Origin: Gudongella sp049310905
GTDB taxonomy: Bacteria; Bacillota; Clostridia; Tissierellales; Tissierellaceae
Direction of reading: 5' to 3'
NCBI RefSeq assembly: GCF_049310905.1
Contig: NZ_JBMEMN010000004.1
Coordinates: 1-64,000 of the forward strand
DNA length: 64,000 nt
The notes beneath the pieces are model-generated. The model was not told the origin of the DNA. It was given only the letters and a program-made list of their open reading frames with translations, and did not search any database. Every line of letters starts with the position of its first letter. Positions within the stretch are counted from its first letter, which is position 1. The position numbers were made by a program, and so were the translations under genes. Below are positions 8,318-17,471 of this stretch, piece by piece.

Positions 8318-9622
8318 ATGTCTCAATTTTATGATTTACCTGTTATTGGCATTGATGTTGTTGCGGACTTTTCAGTCGCTACTATTCTCAATCCTAGCGG
8401 TGATATCTTTAAGAAAAACTTCCGTTTTACTCACACTCTTGATGGCTTCGAATCTTTTCTTCAATTAATCAAAAACACAGAAGAAGAGTTCAACAGCAAG
8501 CCCAAAGTATTTTGCGAATCCACGGGTATTTACCATTTAACTCTTCTTCATTTCCTTAGTGATCGCCAGATTGACATTCATGTAATCAATCCTTTGATAA
8601 CTAATTCTAACAAAAATTTCAACATAAGAAAAGTTAAAAATGATAAATTAGATTCTTTTTCTATTGCTAGACTGTGTAAATTCAATGATGTCAAAACTTC
8701 CTTTTTCACTTCCAAAGACATGTTGCATCTGAAACTTTTAGTACGTGATTATTACAAAATCGTTGATTTAAGAGCCAATTCTAAGAAGGCTTTTACCAAT
8801 GCTTTGTATGTTTACTATCCTGGCATGCAAAATGCTTTTACTGATATCACTGGAAAAACACCTCTTGCTTTCATCACTAAGTACCCTACACCTGATGACC
8901 TTTTAAATGCATCTTCTGATGAAGTTTTAGACTTCTTAACCTCTTCATCACGTAGAGGCTTAAAATGGGCTAATACTAAGCTACAGAAGTTGCTTGACAT
9001 CGCTTCTAGTGCATCGGTACTTGGAATTAATCCGTTGACGTTTACTTCAAAAGTCCATCGTTTTGTGGATACCTATAACTTTTATGAAAAACAACGTCTT
9101 GATATTATTGATGAAATTCAAGACTTCATAAATTCTGCTTCTTTTGCAGACGAGTTTAATTACAATATTTCCTTGCTTTGTAGCTTTAAAGGTACGGGAC
9201 TTATTAGTGCTATTACTCTTTTAGTAGAAATGAATGATATCAACAACTTTACTAAAGCCAGTCAACTCGTTGCATTCTTTGGTGTCGATCCAGCAGTTAA
9301 CGAATCAGGTAATTTTAAAGGTGATTCTAACAAAATGTCAAAACGTGGAACAGCTGTTGGTAGGCGCGCTTTGTACGCAATTGCTCTTTCTTCGATTCGT
9401 AAAACTAAAGCTGGCATACCAATCAATCCGGTTCTATATGATGTTTATCACACCAAACTTAAAGGAAAGAAAAAGAAGGTGCGTCTTGTAGCTATTATGA
9501 ACAAACTTCTTAGATATATCTTCTCGGTTCTGAAAAATCAGAAGCCTTATGAAGTACGTGATCCAAGAATTCATCAACAAATGTTTATGACTATTGATAA
9601 AAAAATTAGCAAAGTAGCTTAA
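8318..9622 (+). CDS. IS110-family transposase/recombinase (434 aa)
   Basis: This is a DEDD-type serine recombinase guided by a bridge RNA. The N-terminal RuvC-like domain is clear (VIGIDVVADFSV with the first Asp, CESTGIYHL with the Glu, DKLDSFSIARLC with further acidic residues). The C-terminal transposase-20 domain follows (LLVEMNDINNFTKASQLVAFFG...SKRGTAVGRRALY), whose serine is the likely nucleophile. I prefer the ATG at 8318 with an AAAGG site; a TTG at 8300 is also in frame. Length is normal and the frame is uninterrupted, so the element may be active. Codon use looks somewhat different from neighbouring genes. Confidence 0.92.
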   Translation: MSQFYDLPVIGIDVVADFSVATILNPSGDIFKKNFRFTHTLDGFESFLQLIKNTEEEFNSKPKVFCESTGIYHLTLLHFLSDRQIDIHVINPLITNSNKNFNIRKVKNDKLDSFSIARLCKFNDVKTSFFTSKDMLHLKLLVRDYYKIVDLRANSKKAFTNALYVYYPGMQNAFTDITGKTPLAFITKYPTPDDLLNASSDEVLDFLTSSSRRGLKWANTKLQKLLDIASSASVLGINPLTFTSKVHRFVDTYNFYEKQRLDIIDEIQDFINSASFADEFNYNISLLCSFKGTGLISAITLLVEMNDINNFTKASQLVAFFGVDPAVNESGNFKGDSNKMSKRGTAVGRRALYAIALSSIRKTKAGIPINPVLYDVYHTKLKGKKKKVRLVAIMNKLLRYIFSVLKNQKPYEVRDPRIHQQMFMTIDKKISKVA

Positions 9623-9735
9623 AGTTTATACACTCTAATTGTGGTTTTGAGACCCTTTCTTTGCTATGCTCTTTTTTATGAACACCAAGTATTAAAAACT
9701 TACTTGACTATTTCTAGCTGGTCTACTTATTATTC

Positions 9736-9793
9736 TTTTTTACAGTAAACCTCTTAAGACATTGAATCGACTTAATCGGCTTACTGTAAAAAA
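9736..9793. repeat. Long-loop inverted repeat downstream of the IS110 transposase
   Basis: TTTTTTACAGTAA (9736-9748) and TTACTGTAAAAAA (9781-9793) are perfect inverted repeats with a 32-base loop. It may act as a bidirectional terminator between the transposase and the convergent dehydrogenase gene, or mark the right end of the element. Confidence 0.5.
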
Positions 9794-9805
9794 AAGGGGG
9801 GGAAA

Positions 9806-10741
9806 TCATCTATTAACAATAAATTTAGGGGTCTGTTCATTCATAAGTAGTTTTATTTCTTCTACTGCTGTCTGTCCCATTCTTATAAGAGCTTCTTCTG
9901 TTGCTGCTCCAATATGAGGTGTCGCTATGAAATTTGAAAGAGAAAGAAGAGGATTGTCTTTTTTTGGTGGCTCAATTTCAAATACATCAAGTGCTGCAGC
10001 TCTTATTATACCTTCCTTTAGAGCAATGTATAGGTCAGCTTCGTTAACTATTTTTCCCCTTGATGTATTTATTAATATAGCGTTTTCTTTCATTTGCTTT
10101 AGTTCATCCATAGAAATTAGATTGGTAGTATCCTTTGTCAAGGGTACCGAAATGCTTACAACATCAGCTTCTTTCAATAATTCCTTTACAGTATCCACCT
10201 TAACTATACCAAGTTCTTTGGCCTTTTCCTCTGTTAAAAATGGATCATATCCGTAGACTTTCATATTGAATCCTGCACTAAAAATCGATCCAACCTTTTG
10301 TCCGATCCTTCCAGTTCCAATTAGGCCAACATTCTTGCCGCCCAGTTCAAGCCCTGTGAGTTCTTTAGGAGCTGGCTTATCCAGTCCTTCTCTTGTAAGA
10401 TCATGGCTATAGGCTATTTTTCTAGCACTTGCAAGGGTTAGTGCTACTACTAATTCTGCTACAGATTCCATGTTTGCCGTTGGTGTGTTAGTTACAATAA
10501 TTCCTTTTTCCTTTGCATGTTCCAGGTCAATATTATCTGTTCCAATACCATGCTTTGCAATAATTTTTAGTTGTGGCATTCTATTGATTCTTTCCCTATC
10601 GATTATTGATGTTCTTACAATAATTGCTTCAGCTTCTGAGATATTGTCAATTTCTTCATCATCCCATTTGATGACTTCGCCAATCTGGTTTGCATCCGCC
10701 AATGGAATGCTATGTATCGGGTCCAAAATAAATATTTTCAT
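9806..10741 (-). CDS. D-2-hydroxyacid dehydrogenase, phosphoglycerate-dehydrogenase-like (311 aa)
   Basis: This is an NAD(P)-dependent oxidoreductase reducing 2-keto acids or oxidising D-2-hydroxy acids. It shows Rossmann GTGRIG, the catalytic Arg (NTSRGKIVNEADL), Glu (FEIEPPKKDNPL) and His (TPHIGAATEEA). It lacks the ACT domain of biosynthetic SerA. It is the last gene of the leftward operon, 12 bases after another dehydrogenase. It may act on tartronate semialdehyde/hydroxypyruvate or sulfolactate-type substrates; the true substrate is unknown. Confidence 0.87.
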   Translation of the reverse strand: MKIFILDPIHSIPLADANQIGEVIKWDDEEIDNISEAEAIIVRTSIIDRERINRMPQLKIIAKHGIGTDNIDLEHAKEKGIIVTNTPTANMESVAELVVALTLASARKIAYSHDLTREGLDKPAPKELTGLELGGKNVGLIGTGRIGQKVGSIFSAGFNMKVYGYDPFLTEEKAKELGIVKVDTVKELLKEADVVSISVPLTKDTTNLISMDELKQMKENAILINTSRGKIVNEADLYIALKEGIIRAAALDVFEIEPPKKDNPLLSLSNFIATPHIGAATEEALIRMGQTAVEEIKLLMNEQTPKFIVNR

Positions 10742-10753
10742 TTGCTCACCCTC

Positions 10754-11752
10754 CTATAACTTAAAATTTTTCGCAGCTGTTTTATTTACTAAATTATTAA
10801 ATACTATTTCTTTATCAACTAATGTTTTTTTGATTAAAGATGCTGCTTTGTGATGCTGTATCTCAAGAGATTCAACGCCATAAAAACCTGAGTGAGGTGT
10901 CATAATGATATTGTCCAATTTAAGAATTCTATCATTGCTTAATATTGGCTCCAGTTCAAATACATCTAATCCAGCGAATCCAATTTCTCCTGTCTCAAGC
11001 GCTTCCACCAATTCTTTCTGGTTTATAATACCGCCTCTGGCAATATTGATCAGGATAGACTTTTGTTTCATTTTCTTAAATGTATTCTTGTTGAATATAT
11101 GCCTTGTCTCATCATTCAATGGTGCGTGTATTGAAATTATGTCAGCTGTTTCAATCAACTCTTCAAATGTTGCTTTTTTTACCTCATGTTTTTCAAATAT
11201 TTCATCTTTCAAAAATGGGTCGTACGCAATCACATTGGAGCCAAAACCTTTTTTAAAAATTCTAGCCAACTCAATTGCTGAACCTCCAAAACCAAAAAGT
11301 CCAACGGTCATATTTGATAATCTCCTGGGTTTAGGTCCTTTTGCTTTTGGCCACTCTCCATCACGAATCCTATGGTCATAATAATTTATATTTCTAAGTA
11401 TGTTTAATATCATAGCAGAAGAATGCATTGCCAATTCTTCTATGCAAAAGCCCGGCATGTTATAAACCAACTTGTTGAATTTTGTTGCTGCTTCTATATC
11501 TACGGAGTTTACTCCGATACCATATCTTATATAAGCAGTTGCTTTAGGCAAATTTGATATGACATTTTGTGTAATTGGAGGATTTCCACAGCACAATATC
11601 AACTCTGATGTACTTGCTGCATTAATTATTTCATCTTCTGTAGTACACCTTTCCAAAGTCAGTTCAATATCATGTTCTTTACACACTTTAATCTCTGGTG
11701 AAAAGATTTCTTTATCTCCTAAATAATTATAGTCCAAAACTATCGCTCTCAT
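10754..11752 (-). CDS. D-2-hydroxyacid dehydrogenase family protein (332 aa)
   Basis: This is a divergent member of the D-2-hydroxyacid dehydrogenase superfamily, C-terminal-binding-protein-like. The nucleotide-binding loop is GFGGSA rather than the usual GxGxIG. The active-site Arg (NIARGGIINQKEL), Glu (FELEPILSND) and His (MTPHSGFYG) are retained. It starts 1 base from the preceding transporter gene, so it is translated from the same message. Its pairing with a second dehydrogenase in the operon suggests two successive or stereospecific redox steps on one carbon skeleton. Confidence 0.85.
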   Translation of the reverse strand: MRAIVLDYNYLGDKEIFSPEIKVCKEHDIELTLERCTTEDEIINAASTSELILCCGNPPITQNVISNLPKATAYIRYGIGVNSVDIEAATKFNKLVYNMPGFCIEELAMHSSAMILNILRNINYYDHRIRDGEWPKAKGPKPRRLSNMTVGLFGFGGSAIELARIFKKGFGSNVIAYDPFLKDEIFEKHEVKKATFEELIETADIISIHAPLNDETRHIFNKNTFKKMKQKSILINIARGGIINQKELVEALETGEIGFAGLDVFELEPILSNDRILKLDNIIMTPHSGFYGVESLEIQHHKAASLIKKTLVDKEIVFNNLVNKTAAKNFKL

Positions 11753-11753
11753 G

Positions 11754-12635
11754 TTATTCCCCCATTACATCAGTTTTTAATTCGCGTTTCCTTAAACCGA
11801 ATCTCTTTTGAAAATATCCACTTATGCCTATTAGACAAAGTGTAGTTATTGTAATAGCGGTAATTATCCTAAAATTCATGGGTTCAGATAAAAATACCAC
11901 TCCGATGATTGTAGTAATTACTATACGATTTGAAGAGATAAGTGCGCCTGTTGAAGAATCAACCATTTTGTAACCTAAAGTCATGGTAATTTGACCTAAT
12001 GTTCCAAATATAGATGCTAAAAGAATCAAAGGTATAGCATCCATTGGTACTGAGGATAAATCATTGTAGACAAATGGTAAGTTAATGAAAAAGCCTATCA
12101 GCATAACATAAAAGATTACTAGGTATGTATCATCTTTTTTCCGGGCTAAAGTAAGCGCCATTACACTAAAAGACGATGCAATCGCTGAGAAAAAGGCTAA
12201 ACTGTCTCCCAAATTAATTGAGTCAAATGTAGGATTAACAATTATGTAAGCAGCAAATAGCATTAATGCCATATAGATATATTTACTTCTATCAACCTTT
12301 TCTTTTAGCACCATAGGTGTCAAAAGTATTATGAAGCCTGGATATAACATGTGAAGCATATTGGCTTTGGTAATAGTAGTATATTCAAAACTTACGAAAT
12401 ACGATATTATCGCTAATGCTGAAAATATTCCTCTCATAAAAATTGGTTTGAAATTTTTTGCTTTAAAACTCTTTTTTGCCATAATCATAAATATCAGCAT
12501 TATTATGCCTGTAAGGGAAAACCTGCCTATTGATACTATAGATCCTGCTACATCCCAATTTGAAGTTACTATTTTCCCAAATACCGCACTTAAGGAAAAA
12601 GATATTGCTGATAATATTACAAGTACAATACCCAA
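11754..12635 (-). CDS. EamA/DMT-family transporter (293 aa)
   Basis: This is a ten-helix drug/metabolite transporter made of two EamA repeats (hydrophobic stretches throughout; the second repeat begins near residue 150). It is cytoplasmic-membrane located. It sits inside the hydroxy-acid operon between the dapA-like gene and two dehydrogenases, so it could export a by-product or import a related acid alongside the TTT system. A strong hairpin upstream may lower its expression. Confidence 0.88.
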   Translation of the reverse strand: MGIVLVILSAISFSLSAVFGKIVTSNWDVAGSIVSIGRFSLTGIIMLIFMIMAKKSFKAKNFKPIFMRGIFSALAIISYFVSFEYTTITKANMLHMLYPGFIILLTPMVLKEKVDRSKYIYMALMLFAAYIIVNPTFDSINLGDSLAFFSAIASSFSVMALTLARKKDDTYLVIFYVMLIGFFINLPFVYNDLSSVPMDAIPLILLASIFGTLGQITMTLGYKMVDSSTGALISSNRIVITTIIGVVFLSEPMNFRIITAITITTLCLIGISGYFQKRFGLRKRELKTDVMGE

Positions 12636-12662
12636 GCTTTCCCTCCTTTAGCTAGTATGACA

Positions 12663-12691
12663 ATATACAGGGAGTATTACTCCCTGTATAT
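12663..12691 (-). terminator. Internal hairpin between dapA-like and EamA genes
   Basis: ATATACAGGGAGT (12663-12675) pairs perfectly with ACTCCCTGTATAT (12679-12691). It lies inside an otherwise tight operon, so it probably acts as a partial terminator or mRNA-stabilising element. Confidence 0.6.
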
Positions 12692-12696
12692 TTTAG

Positions 12697-13590
12697 TTAA
12701 TTACTTTTATAATCTGCTAAAACCTTATCCAATGCTGCTTTTTTCTCATCTGATAGTTCAACTAATGGTCTTCTTGGGTAACCGCCTTTATATCCTAATT
12801 GGGTAAGAGCATACTTAAGACCTGAAACCCCAAATTTTGTAGTTACATTACTATTTATCTCAATTAATTTTTGTTGAAGTTTGAATGCTTCATCCATTTT
12901 GTTTTCTTTTACAAGAGATACCAATTTGCAGCAGTCTTCTGGAAGAATATTTGCCAATGCAAGAGTTGCTCCTCTAGCTCCTACAGCCAATGCTGGCAGT
13001 AGGTATCCTGCATTACCTGCAAATACTGCAAAGTCCTCGTCTGTATCTCTTACAATTTCTGCAATTTGAACAATATTTCCTGATGTATCTTTAATACCTA
13101 CAATATTTTCATGCTTGGAAAGCTTAGCTATCAAAGCTGAAGAAAGATTAATTCCTGTATTTCCAGGCATATTGTAAATCATTACAGGTGCTGGAGACTC
13201 ATCTGCAACATCCGTAAAGTATTTATATAGTATTTCTTCATTCATGCCGCCCTTATAATAATGAGGAGGTAAAAGAAGTACTGCATCCGCTCCTAATGCG
13301 GCAGCTTTCTTGCTCATTTCAATAGTCTCAAGAGTTGACTCACAACTTGTTCCCATTATTACATTCTTGTCTTTTGAGAAGTTTTCAATTACAAATTTTG
13401 CTACTTCCAGCTTTTCTTCCATTGTCAAAAATACAAATTCACCATTTGATCCTAGAACCACTATTCCATCAAGATCTGATTTTGACCATATATCCAGATT
13501 AAACTTGAGAGCATCATAGTCAATTTTTTCATCAGCGGTAAATGGTGTTATTATTGGCGTGTAAATCCCTTTTAATTCCTTTTTTCCCAT
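12697..13590 (-). CDS. DapA/NAL-family aldolase or dehydratase (297 aa)
   Basis: This is a class I TIM-barrel enzyme of the dihydrodipicolinate synthase/N-acetylneuraminate lyase family. The Schiff-base Lys is in VGIKDTSGN, the catalytic Tyr in VMIYNMPGNTG, and the substrate loop is GSNGEFVFLT (the pyruvate-binding GSxGE pattern). Length is typical. Members include 4-hydroxy-tetrahydrodipicolinate synthase, 2-keto-3-deoxy-sugar-acid aldolases and 5-keto-4-deoxyglucarate dehydratase. The catabolic context (TTT transporter, RraA, dehydrogenases) argues against lysine synthesis and for cleavage of a keto-deoxy acid to pyruvate plus an aldehyde. Confidence 0.85.
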   Translation of the reverse strand: MGKKELKGIYTPIITPFTADEKIDYDALKFNLDIWSKSDLDGIVVLGSNGEFVFLTMEEKLEVAKFVIENFSKDKNVIMGTSCESTLETIEMSKKAAALGADAVLLLPPHYYKGGMNEEILYKYFTDVADESPAPVMIYNMPGNTGINLSSALIAKLSKHENIVGIKDTSGNIVQIAEIVRDTDEDFAVFAGNAGYLLPALAVGARGATLALANILPEDCCKLVSLVKENKMDEAFKLQQKLIEINSNVTTKFGVSGLKYALTQLGYKGGYPRRPLVELSDEKKAALDKVLADYKSN

Positions 13591-13603
13591 TTTAGCAAAC
13601 CTC

Positions 13604-14668
13604 CTAAATCTTTTCCAAAGTGTACTCTACTCCGAGCTTTTCTCCTTCTTCTCTTAATTCCTCTAGTACTGCTCTAGTGACTGGAATACCATTTTCAAGT
13701 CTATCTTCTTTTTTCAATGCTTCAATTTCACCAGGTAGATATATTTCACTGATTCCATCTGCCTTTGGACTGCTTTTGACTTCCTGAATCAACTGATCTA
13801 TATTCGACTTGAAATATTCTATAGGAACGAATTTTTCAATATTTATAACGCCGAAAACATTTCCTATGTTAGTTGGATTTTCAAAATCCGCATACATGTC
13901 GTTGATATGTTTCCCAAAACTCGATCCTGACAGAATTCCACACAAAATATCTATAAGCAATGCTATACCGTAACCTTTTGGTCCACCAAAAGGTAGTACA
14001 GTTCCATCCAGACCTTCTTGAGCATTAGTTGTAGGCTTACCATTTTTATCTATTGCCCAACCTAAAGGAATTTCTTGGTCGTTCTTAGCTGCAAGGATGA
14101 TTTTACCTCTTGCCACCAAGCTTGTAGCCATATCTGCAACTATCGGTCTTTCTTTCCCTGCGGGAATTCCAACAGCAAAAGGATTTGTACCCAACAAGGC
14201 TTCTTTTCCTCCCCATGGGGCCATTCTCGCTGCTCCATTTGTGGCTGAAAATCCTATCATATCGTTTTCTATAGCAAGTCGACTGTAATACGCAGCTGTA
14301 CCTATATGGTTAGATCCCTTAACAGTTACAAATGCTATACCTGTTTCTCTGGCTTTTTCAATTGCCATCTTCATTGCTCTATAACCAACTGGTGATCCAA
14401 TACTTGCATTTGCATTAATTGAGGCTGTTGCAGGAAGCTCATTCTCTATGTCCAAATTACATACCGGCTTGTCTACACCTTCTCGGATTCTTTTAAGATA
14501 TATTCCCATTCTACTAACTCCGTGAGAGTCTACACCATGGAGGTTGGCATCTACAAGGTTGTCTGAAGCGATCTCTGCGTCGTCTTCAGGAACACCTGCA
14601 TTTATGAATAGTTTTTTACAATATAGTTTAAGTACTTGGTTATCAATTAATACTGTTTCATTACTCAA
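13604..14668 (-). CDS. Malate/L-lactate/sulfolactate dehydrogenase family (Ldh2-type) oxidoreductase (354 aa)
   Basis: It is an NAD(P)-dependent oxidoreductase of the Ldh2 fold, distinct from classical LDH/MDH. Family landmarks are DSHGVSRMGIYLKRI near residue 50, NHIGTAAYYSRLA, and the glycine-rich GGPKGYGIALLIDILCG segment. Relatives use malate, ureidoglycolate, 2,3-diketogulonate or (R)-sulfolactate (ComC). It overlaps the upstream rraA-like gene by 8 bases. Together with the D-2-hydroxyacid dehydrogenases it could invert the configuration of a hydroxy acid through its keto acid; this is a hypothesis. Confidence 0.85.
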   Translation of the reverse strand: MSNETVLIDNQVLKLYCKKLFINAGVPEDDAEIASDNLVDANLHGVDSHGVSRMGIYLKRIREGVDKPVCNLDIENELPATASINANASIGSPVGYRAMKMAIEKARETGIAFVTVKGSNHIGTAAYYSRLAIENDMIGFSATNGAARMAPWGGKEALLGTNPFAVGIPAGKERPIVADMATSLVARGKIILAAKNDQEIPLGWAIDKNGKPTTNAQEGLDGTVLPFGGPKGYGIALLIDILCGILSGSSFGKHINDMYADFENPTNIGNVFGVINIEKFVPIEYFKSNIDQLIQEVKSSPKADGISEIYLPGEIEALKKEDRLENGIPVTRAVLEELREEGEKLGVEYTLEKI

Positions 14669-15341
14669 CTATTTCACATCCTCTGTCATTCAAGGTTTTA
14701 TCTACCCATTCTCTATCCATTGGAATTCCTTTATCTAAATTTCCAAGAATGTTCTTTTCGTTATTGTTAAAGGCTTTGACCTTTTCTATCAGCTCTGGTG
14801 CTTCTTCCGGTCTAACAAATATTAGACCATCTTCATCACCTATAACTATATCCCCTGGGAAAACTACCTGACCTCCTACAGATACTGGAACGTTAATCTC
14901 TCCTGGGCCATTTTTGTATGGACCATTAGGCTGTACTCCTCTTGCATATACAGGGAAGTCGAGTCCTCTTGTAGTGTCAACATCCCTTATCGCTCCATCA
15001 ATTACAAAACCGGCAAATTTTTTCATGATTGCATAATTCATCATTATCTCACCACAAAGGGCTCTTTCAGTGTATCCAAATCCTGCAACCACAATTACAT
15101 CCCCTTCTTTCGCAAGGTCTAGGGCCTTGTGAAACATTAAATTATCCCCTTGAGGTACTTTGACTGTAAATGCTGGTCCAAGCAGTTTGCTTTTGTTGTA
15201 TGGCTTGATCGCTGAGTCAACAGCGGATATCCTACCCATGTTGTCATCGATATTCGCAACTGGTAGTTCTCTGAACTCGTTAACAAGTTCCTTGCTAGGT
15301 CTTTCAAAATCAGTAAAAATCCTAAATCCAAGATTTGACAC
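14661..15341 (-). CDS. RraA-family aldolase/decarboxylase-like protein (226 aa)
   Basis: It belongs to the RraA/HMG-CHA-aldolase family (4-hydroxy-4-methyl-2-oxoglutarate aldolase, oxaloacetate decarboxylase and 2-keto-3-deoxy acid aldolase members). It contains the metal/pyruvate-binding motif DGAIRDVD near residue 115 and GDEDGLIFVRPEEAPEL near the C terminus. The start is GTG with AAGGAGAGG upstream. It is first of the genes after the transporter and overlaps the next gene. In sugar-acid clusters such proteins cleave or decarboxylate keto acids, so this is probably enzymatic and not an RNase E inhibitor. Confidence 0.85.
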   Translation of the reverse strand: MSNLGFRIFTDFERPSKELVNEFRELPVANIDDNMGRISAVDSAIKPYNKSKLLGPAFTVKVPQGDNLMFHKALDLAKEGDVIVVAGFGYTERALCGEIMMNYAIMKKFAGFVIDGAIRDVDTTRGLDFPVYARGVQPNGPYKNGPGEINVPVSVGGQVVFPGDIVIGDEDGLIFVRPEEAPELIEKVKAFNNNEKNILGNLDKGIPMDREWVDKTLNDRGCEIVE

Positions 15342-15400
15342 TCTATCCTCTCCTTTTTGAGTTCATTTACTATAAAATCTATCAAGCTCTTTTTGCTCTT

Positions 15401-15422
15401 ATTATAAATTATAATTTATAAT
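15401..15422. promoter_or_regulatory. 22-bp AT palindrome upstream of rraA-like operon
   Basis: The site from 15401 to 15422 is a perfect 22-bp palindrome made only of A and T. Its 15-base core AATTATAATTTATAA recurs exactly at 19285-19299 before gntR, and a one-mismatch relative lies before glycerate kinase. It is 60-80 bases upstream of the rraA start. It is a plausible operator of the local GntR regulator. Confidence 0.45.
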
Positions 15423-15430
15423 ATAAAAAA

Positions 15431-16939
15431 TTATTCATCAGTATCAACTGTCATACCCTTTGATTGTAATTTTTTCATTACGATAGGTGATAGGAATGAA
15501 AGTAAAATCAATACAATTAACAATACAGACAGTGGTCTGCTAAAATAGTATCCAAACATATCTCCTCTTGACATAATCAGCGATCTTCTGAATCCTGCTT
15601 CAGCCATTGGTCCCAATATCATTCCAAGGACTACTGGAGCTGTAGCAAAACCTGTTTTTCTCATGAAGTAACCAATCAAACCAAATAGGACCATTACATA
15701 AATATCAAATGTATTGTTGTTTATTGCAAATGAACCCACAACTGATAATACTACAATTATTGGTGATAATACTCCTGAAGGTATCTTAGTTACATAGACT
15801 ACATATTTTGCAGCCAATAGACCGACTATACCCATCAGTACATTGGCAATCATAAAACCAATGATTATCGAATAAGTAATTCCGGCATGTAGTGTGAATA
15901 ACTCATGCCCTGGTTGCAGCCCTTGAATCAATAATCCTCCAAGAAGAACAGCAGTTGTAGCACTACCCGGTATTCCCAACGTAAGTAGAGGTATTAGCGC
16001 TCCACCTGTGACCGCGTTATTAGCTGATTCTGATGCCGCTATACCTTCAAGACTTCCTTTTCCATAATCCTGAGGATTTTTTGAAAATCTTTTAGCTTCA
16101 TTATAACCAACCCAACTTGCGATGTCTCCACCTGCGCCTGGCAGAATACCAACCATTACTCCTATAATTGATGATCTAGTAATTGTAGGTATTAATTTTT
16201 TAAACTCTGCCATTGTCGGTATAACCCGACCTCTTAGATCTCCTATGACTTTATCGTCTTTATCAAACATAGATTCTACCTGAATCATTACCTGAGATAA
16301 CGAAAATAATCCTATCATCGCTGGAACAAGAGAAATTCCTCCTTCAAGTGATGTAAATCCAAATGTAAACCTAGGAAATCCTGTCATTATGTCGACTCCT
16401 ATAGTTCCAACCATAAGTCCGAATACACCTGCCGATAATCCCTTAACCATTGAATCAGCAGATAAACTTGCTATTATTGTTAAACCAAAGATTGCTATTA
16501 GAAAATACTCCGGTGCGTTAAACCTCAATGAAATCGTTGCCAGTGGTGGCGCCAGTATCAATAGAAACACAGCGCTTATGAAACCCCCTATCATAGAAGA
16601 TACAGTTGCTACTCCTAAGGCCTTTAAACCTTTGCCTTGCAAGGTACACTGATAACCATCTATAGCTGTACATGCTGAGGCCGGTGTTCCTGGCGTATGT
16701 ATAAGTATTGCTGATATTGATCCACCATACACAGCAGCTGTATATATTGCTGTAAGCATAGTTAATCCGGCTATGGGATTCATACCAAATGTCAAAGGTA
16801 TAAGCAATGCAACTCCCATTGTTGCACTAAGCCCTGGAAGAGCACCTATTATCATTCCGCCAACTACTCCTGCTATCAACGCTATAATCGTCTGGGCATT
16901 AAGCAAACCCTCTGCAACTAGTCCTAATGCTTCAATCAT
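15431..16939 (-). CDS. tctA: TTT-family transporter large membrane subunit TctA (502 aa)
   Basis: This is the large, roughly 12-helix permease of a tripartite tricarboxylate transporter. It has the signature PGLSATMGVALLIPLTFG near residue 35 and the second GIPGSATTAVLLGG. It is preceded by tctB and tctC in the usual order, so the system is complete. It imports a carboxylate, driven by an ion gradient and delivered by the TctC lipoprotein. Family substrates include citrate, tartrate, sulfolactate and aromatic acids; the neighbouring enzymes point to a hydroxy or sugar acid. Confidence 0.95.
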   Translation of the reverse strand: MIEALGLVAEGLLNAQTIIALIAGVVGGMIIGALPGLSATMGVALLIPLTFGMNPIAGLTMLTAIYTAAVYGGSISAILIHTPGTPASACTAIDGYQCTLQGKGLKALGVATVSSMIGGFISAVFLLILAPPLATISLRFNAPEYFLIAIFGLTIIASLSADSMVKGLSAGVFGLMVGTIGVDIMTGFPRFTFGFTSLEGGISLVPAMIGLFSLSQVMIQVESMFDKDDKVIGDLRGRVIPTMAEFKKLIPTITRSSIIGVMVGILPGAGGDIASWVGYNEAKRFSKNPQDYGKGSLEGIAASESANNAVTGGALIPLLTLGIPGSATTAVLLGGLLIQGLQPGHELFTLHAGITYSIIIGFMIANVLMGIVGLLAAKYVVYVTKIPSGVLSPIIVVLSVVGSFAINNNTFDIYVMVLFGLIGYFMRKTGFATAPVVLGMILGPMAEAGFRRSLIMSRGDMFGYYFSRPLSVLLIVLILLSFLSPIVMKKLQSKGMTVDTDE

Positions 16940-16956
16940 TTAATCACCTCCTTCTG

Positions 16957-17415
16957 CTAAAATAGAATTCCTTTTGGAAATTGTACATTTAATTGCTTAA
17001 CAAATACTAAATATACGAATATCATCATTCCAATAACAGAAACCAACATAATTGGAATTTTCTTGTATCTGTAGAAAAACATGAACGATGGTATGTATAT
17101 AATTGTAGATACGAAAAATCCTAGGTATCTCAGAAGTATTGTATAAGCTGTAATTATTAACAATGCTGCAAGTGGCCATTTTAATCCACTTAGTGTTATA
17201 ATGTCTTTTCTGTTCTCGCTAGTTAATATCTTAGATTTTGCAATCCCTTTGATGAGGATAAATAATGAGAAAAAGCCAAAAAGTCCGAATAAAATCTTTG
17301 GAAACAAGTCAGCACCTGTAGGCATTACTGCTGTTCTCATATAACCTAGCAAAGAAATCAACCCCATGAACAAACCAACATAAATATCATGGTGGATTTT
17401 CTTTTTCATGTTCAA
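16957..17415 (-). CDS. tctB: TTT-family transporter small membrane subunit TctB (152 aa)
   Basis: It is a four-helix small subunit (hydrophobic stretches near residues 10-30, 40-60, 80-105 and 115-140), typical in length for TctB. It lies 17 bases before tctA. A stem-loop separates it from tctC. Confidence 0.9.
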   Translation of the reverse strand: MNMKKKIHHDIYVGLFMGLISLLGYMRTAVMPTGADLFPKILFGLFGFFSLFILIKGIAKSKILTSENRKDIITLSGLKWPLAALLIITAYTILLRYLGFFVSTIIYIPSFMFFYRYKKIPIMLVSVIGMMIFVYLVFVKQLNVQFPKGILF

Positions 17416-17433
17416 CCTCCTTATAGACTAGTA

Positions 17434-17463
17434 TATGAGCAGGATTTGAAAGTCCTGCTCATA
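17434..17463 (-). terminator. Intercistronic hairpin between tctC and tctB
   Basis: TATGAGCAGGA (17434-17444) pairs with TCCTGCTCATA (17453-17463). Such hairpins after binding-protein genes commonly protect the upstream message and let only part of transcription through, giving more binding protein than permease. Confidence 0.65.
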
Positions 17464-17471
17464 CAAGTTGT

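Larger units (their letters stand above)
8041..9793 (+). mobile_element. IS110-family insertion sequence (ends approximate)
   Basis: It consists of the transposase gene plus flanking non-coding DNA. IS110 elements lack terminal inverted repeats and usually make no target duplication, so the ends cannot be fixed by eye. I bounded it by the structured region beginning near 8050 and the inverted repeat at 9736-9793. It lies between two groups of minus-strand hydroxy-acid genes and probably interrupts a formerly continuous operon. Confidence 0.55.

Noticed and set aside
15137..15385. Minus-strand frame extending beyond rraA start
   Set aside because: It is out of frame with the RraA protein, which has a good site and full family length.
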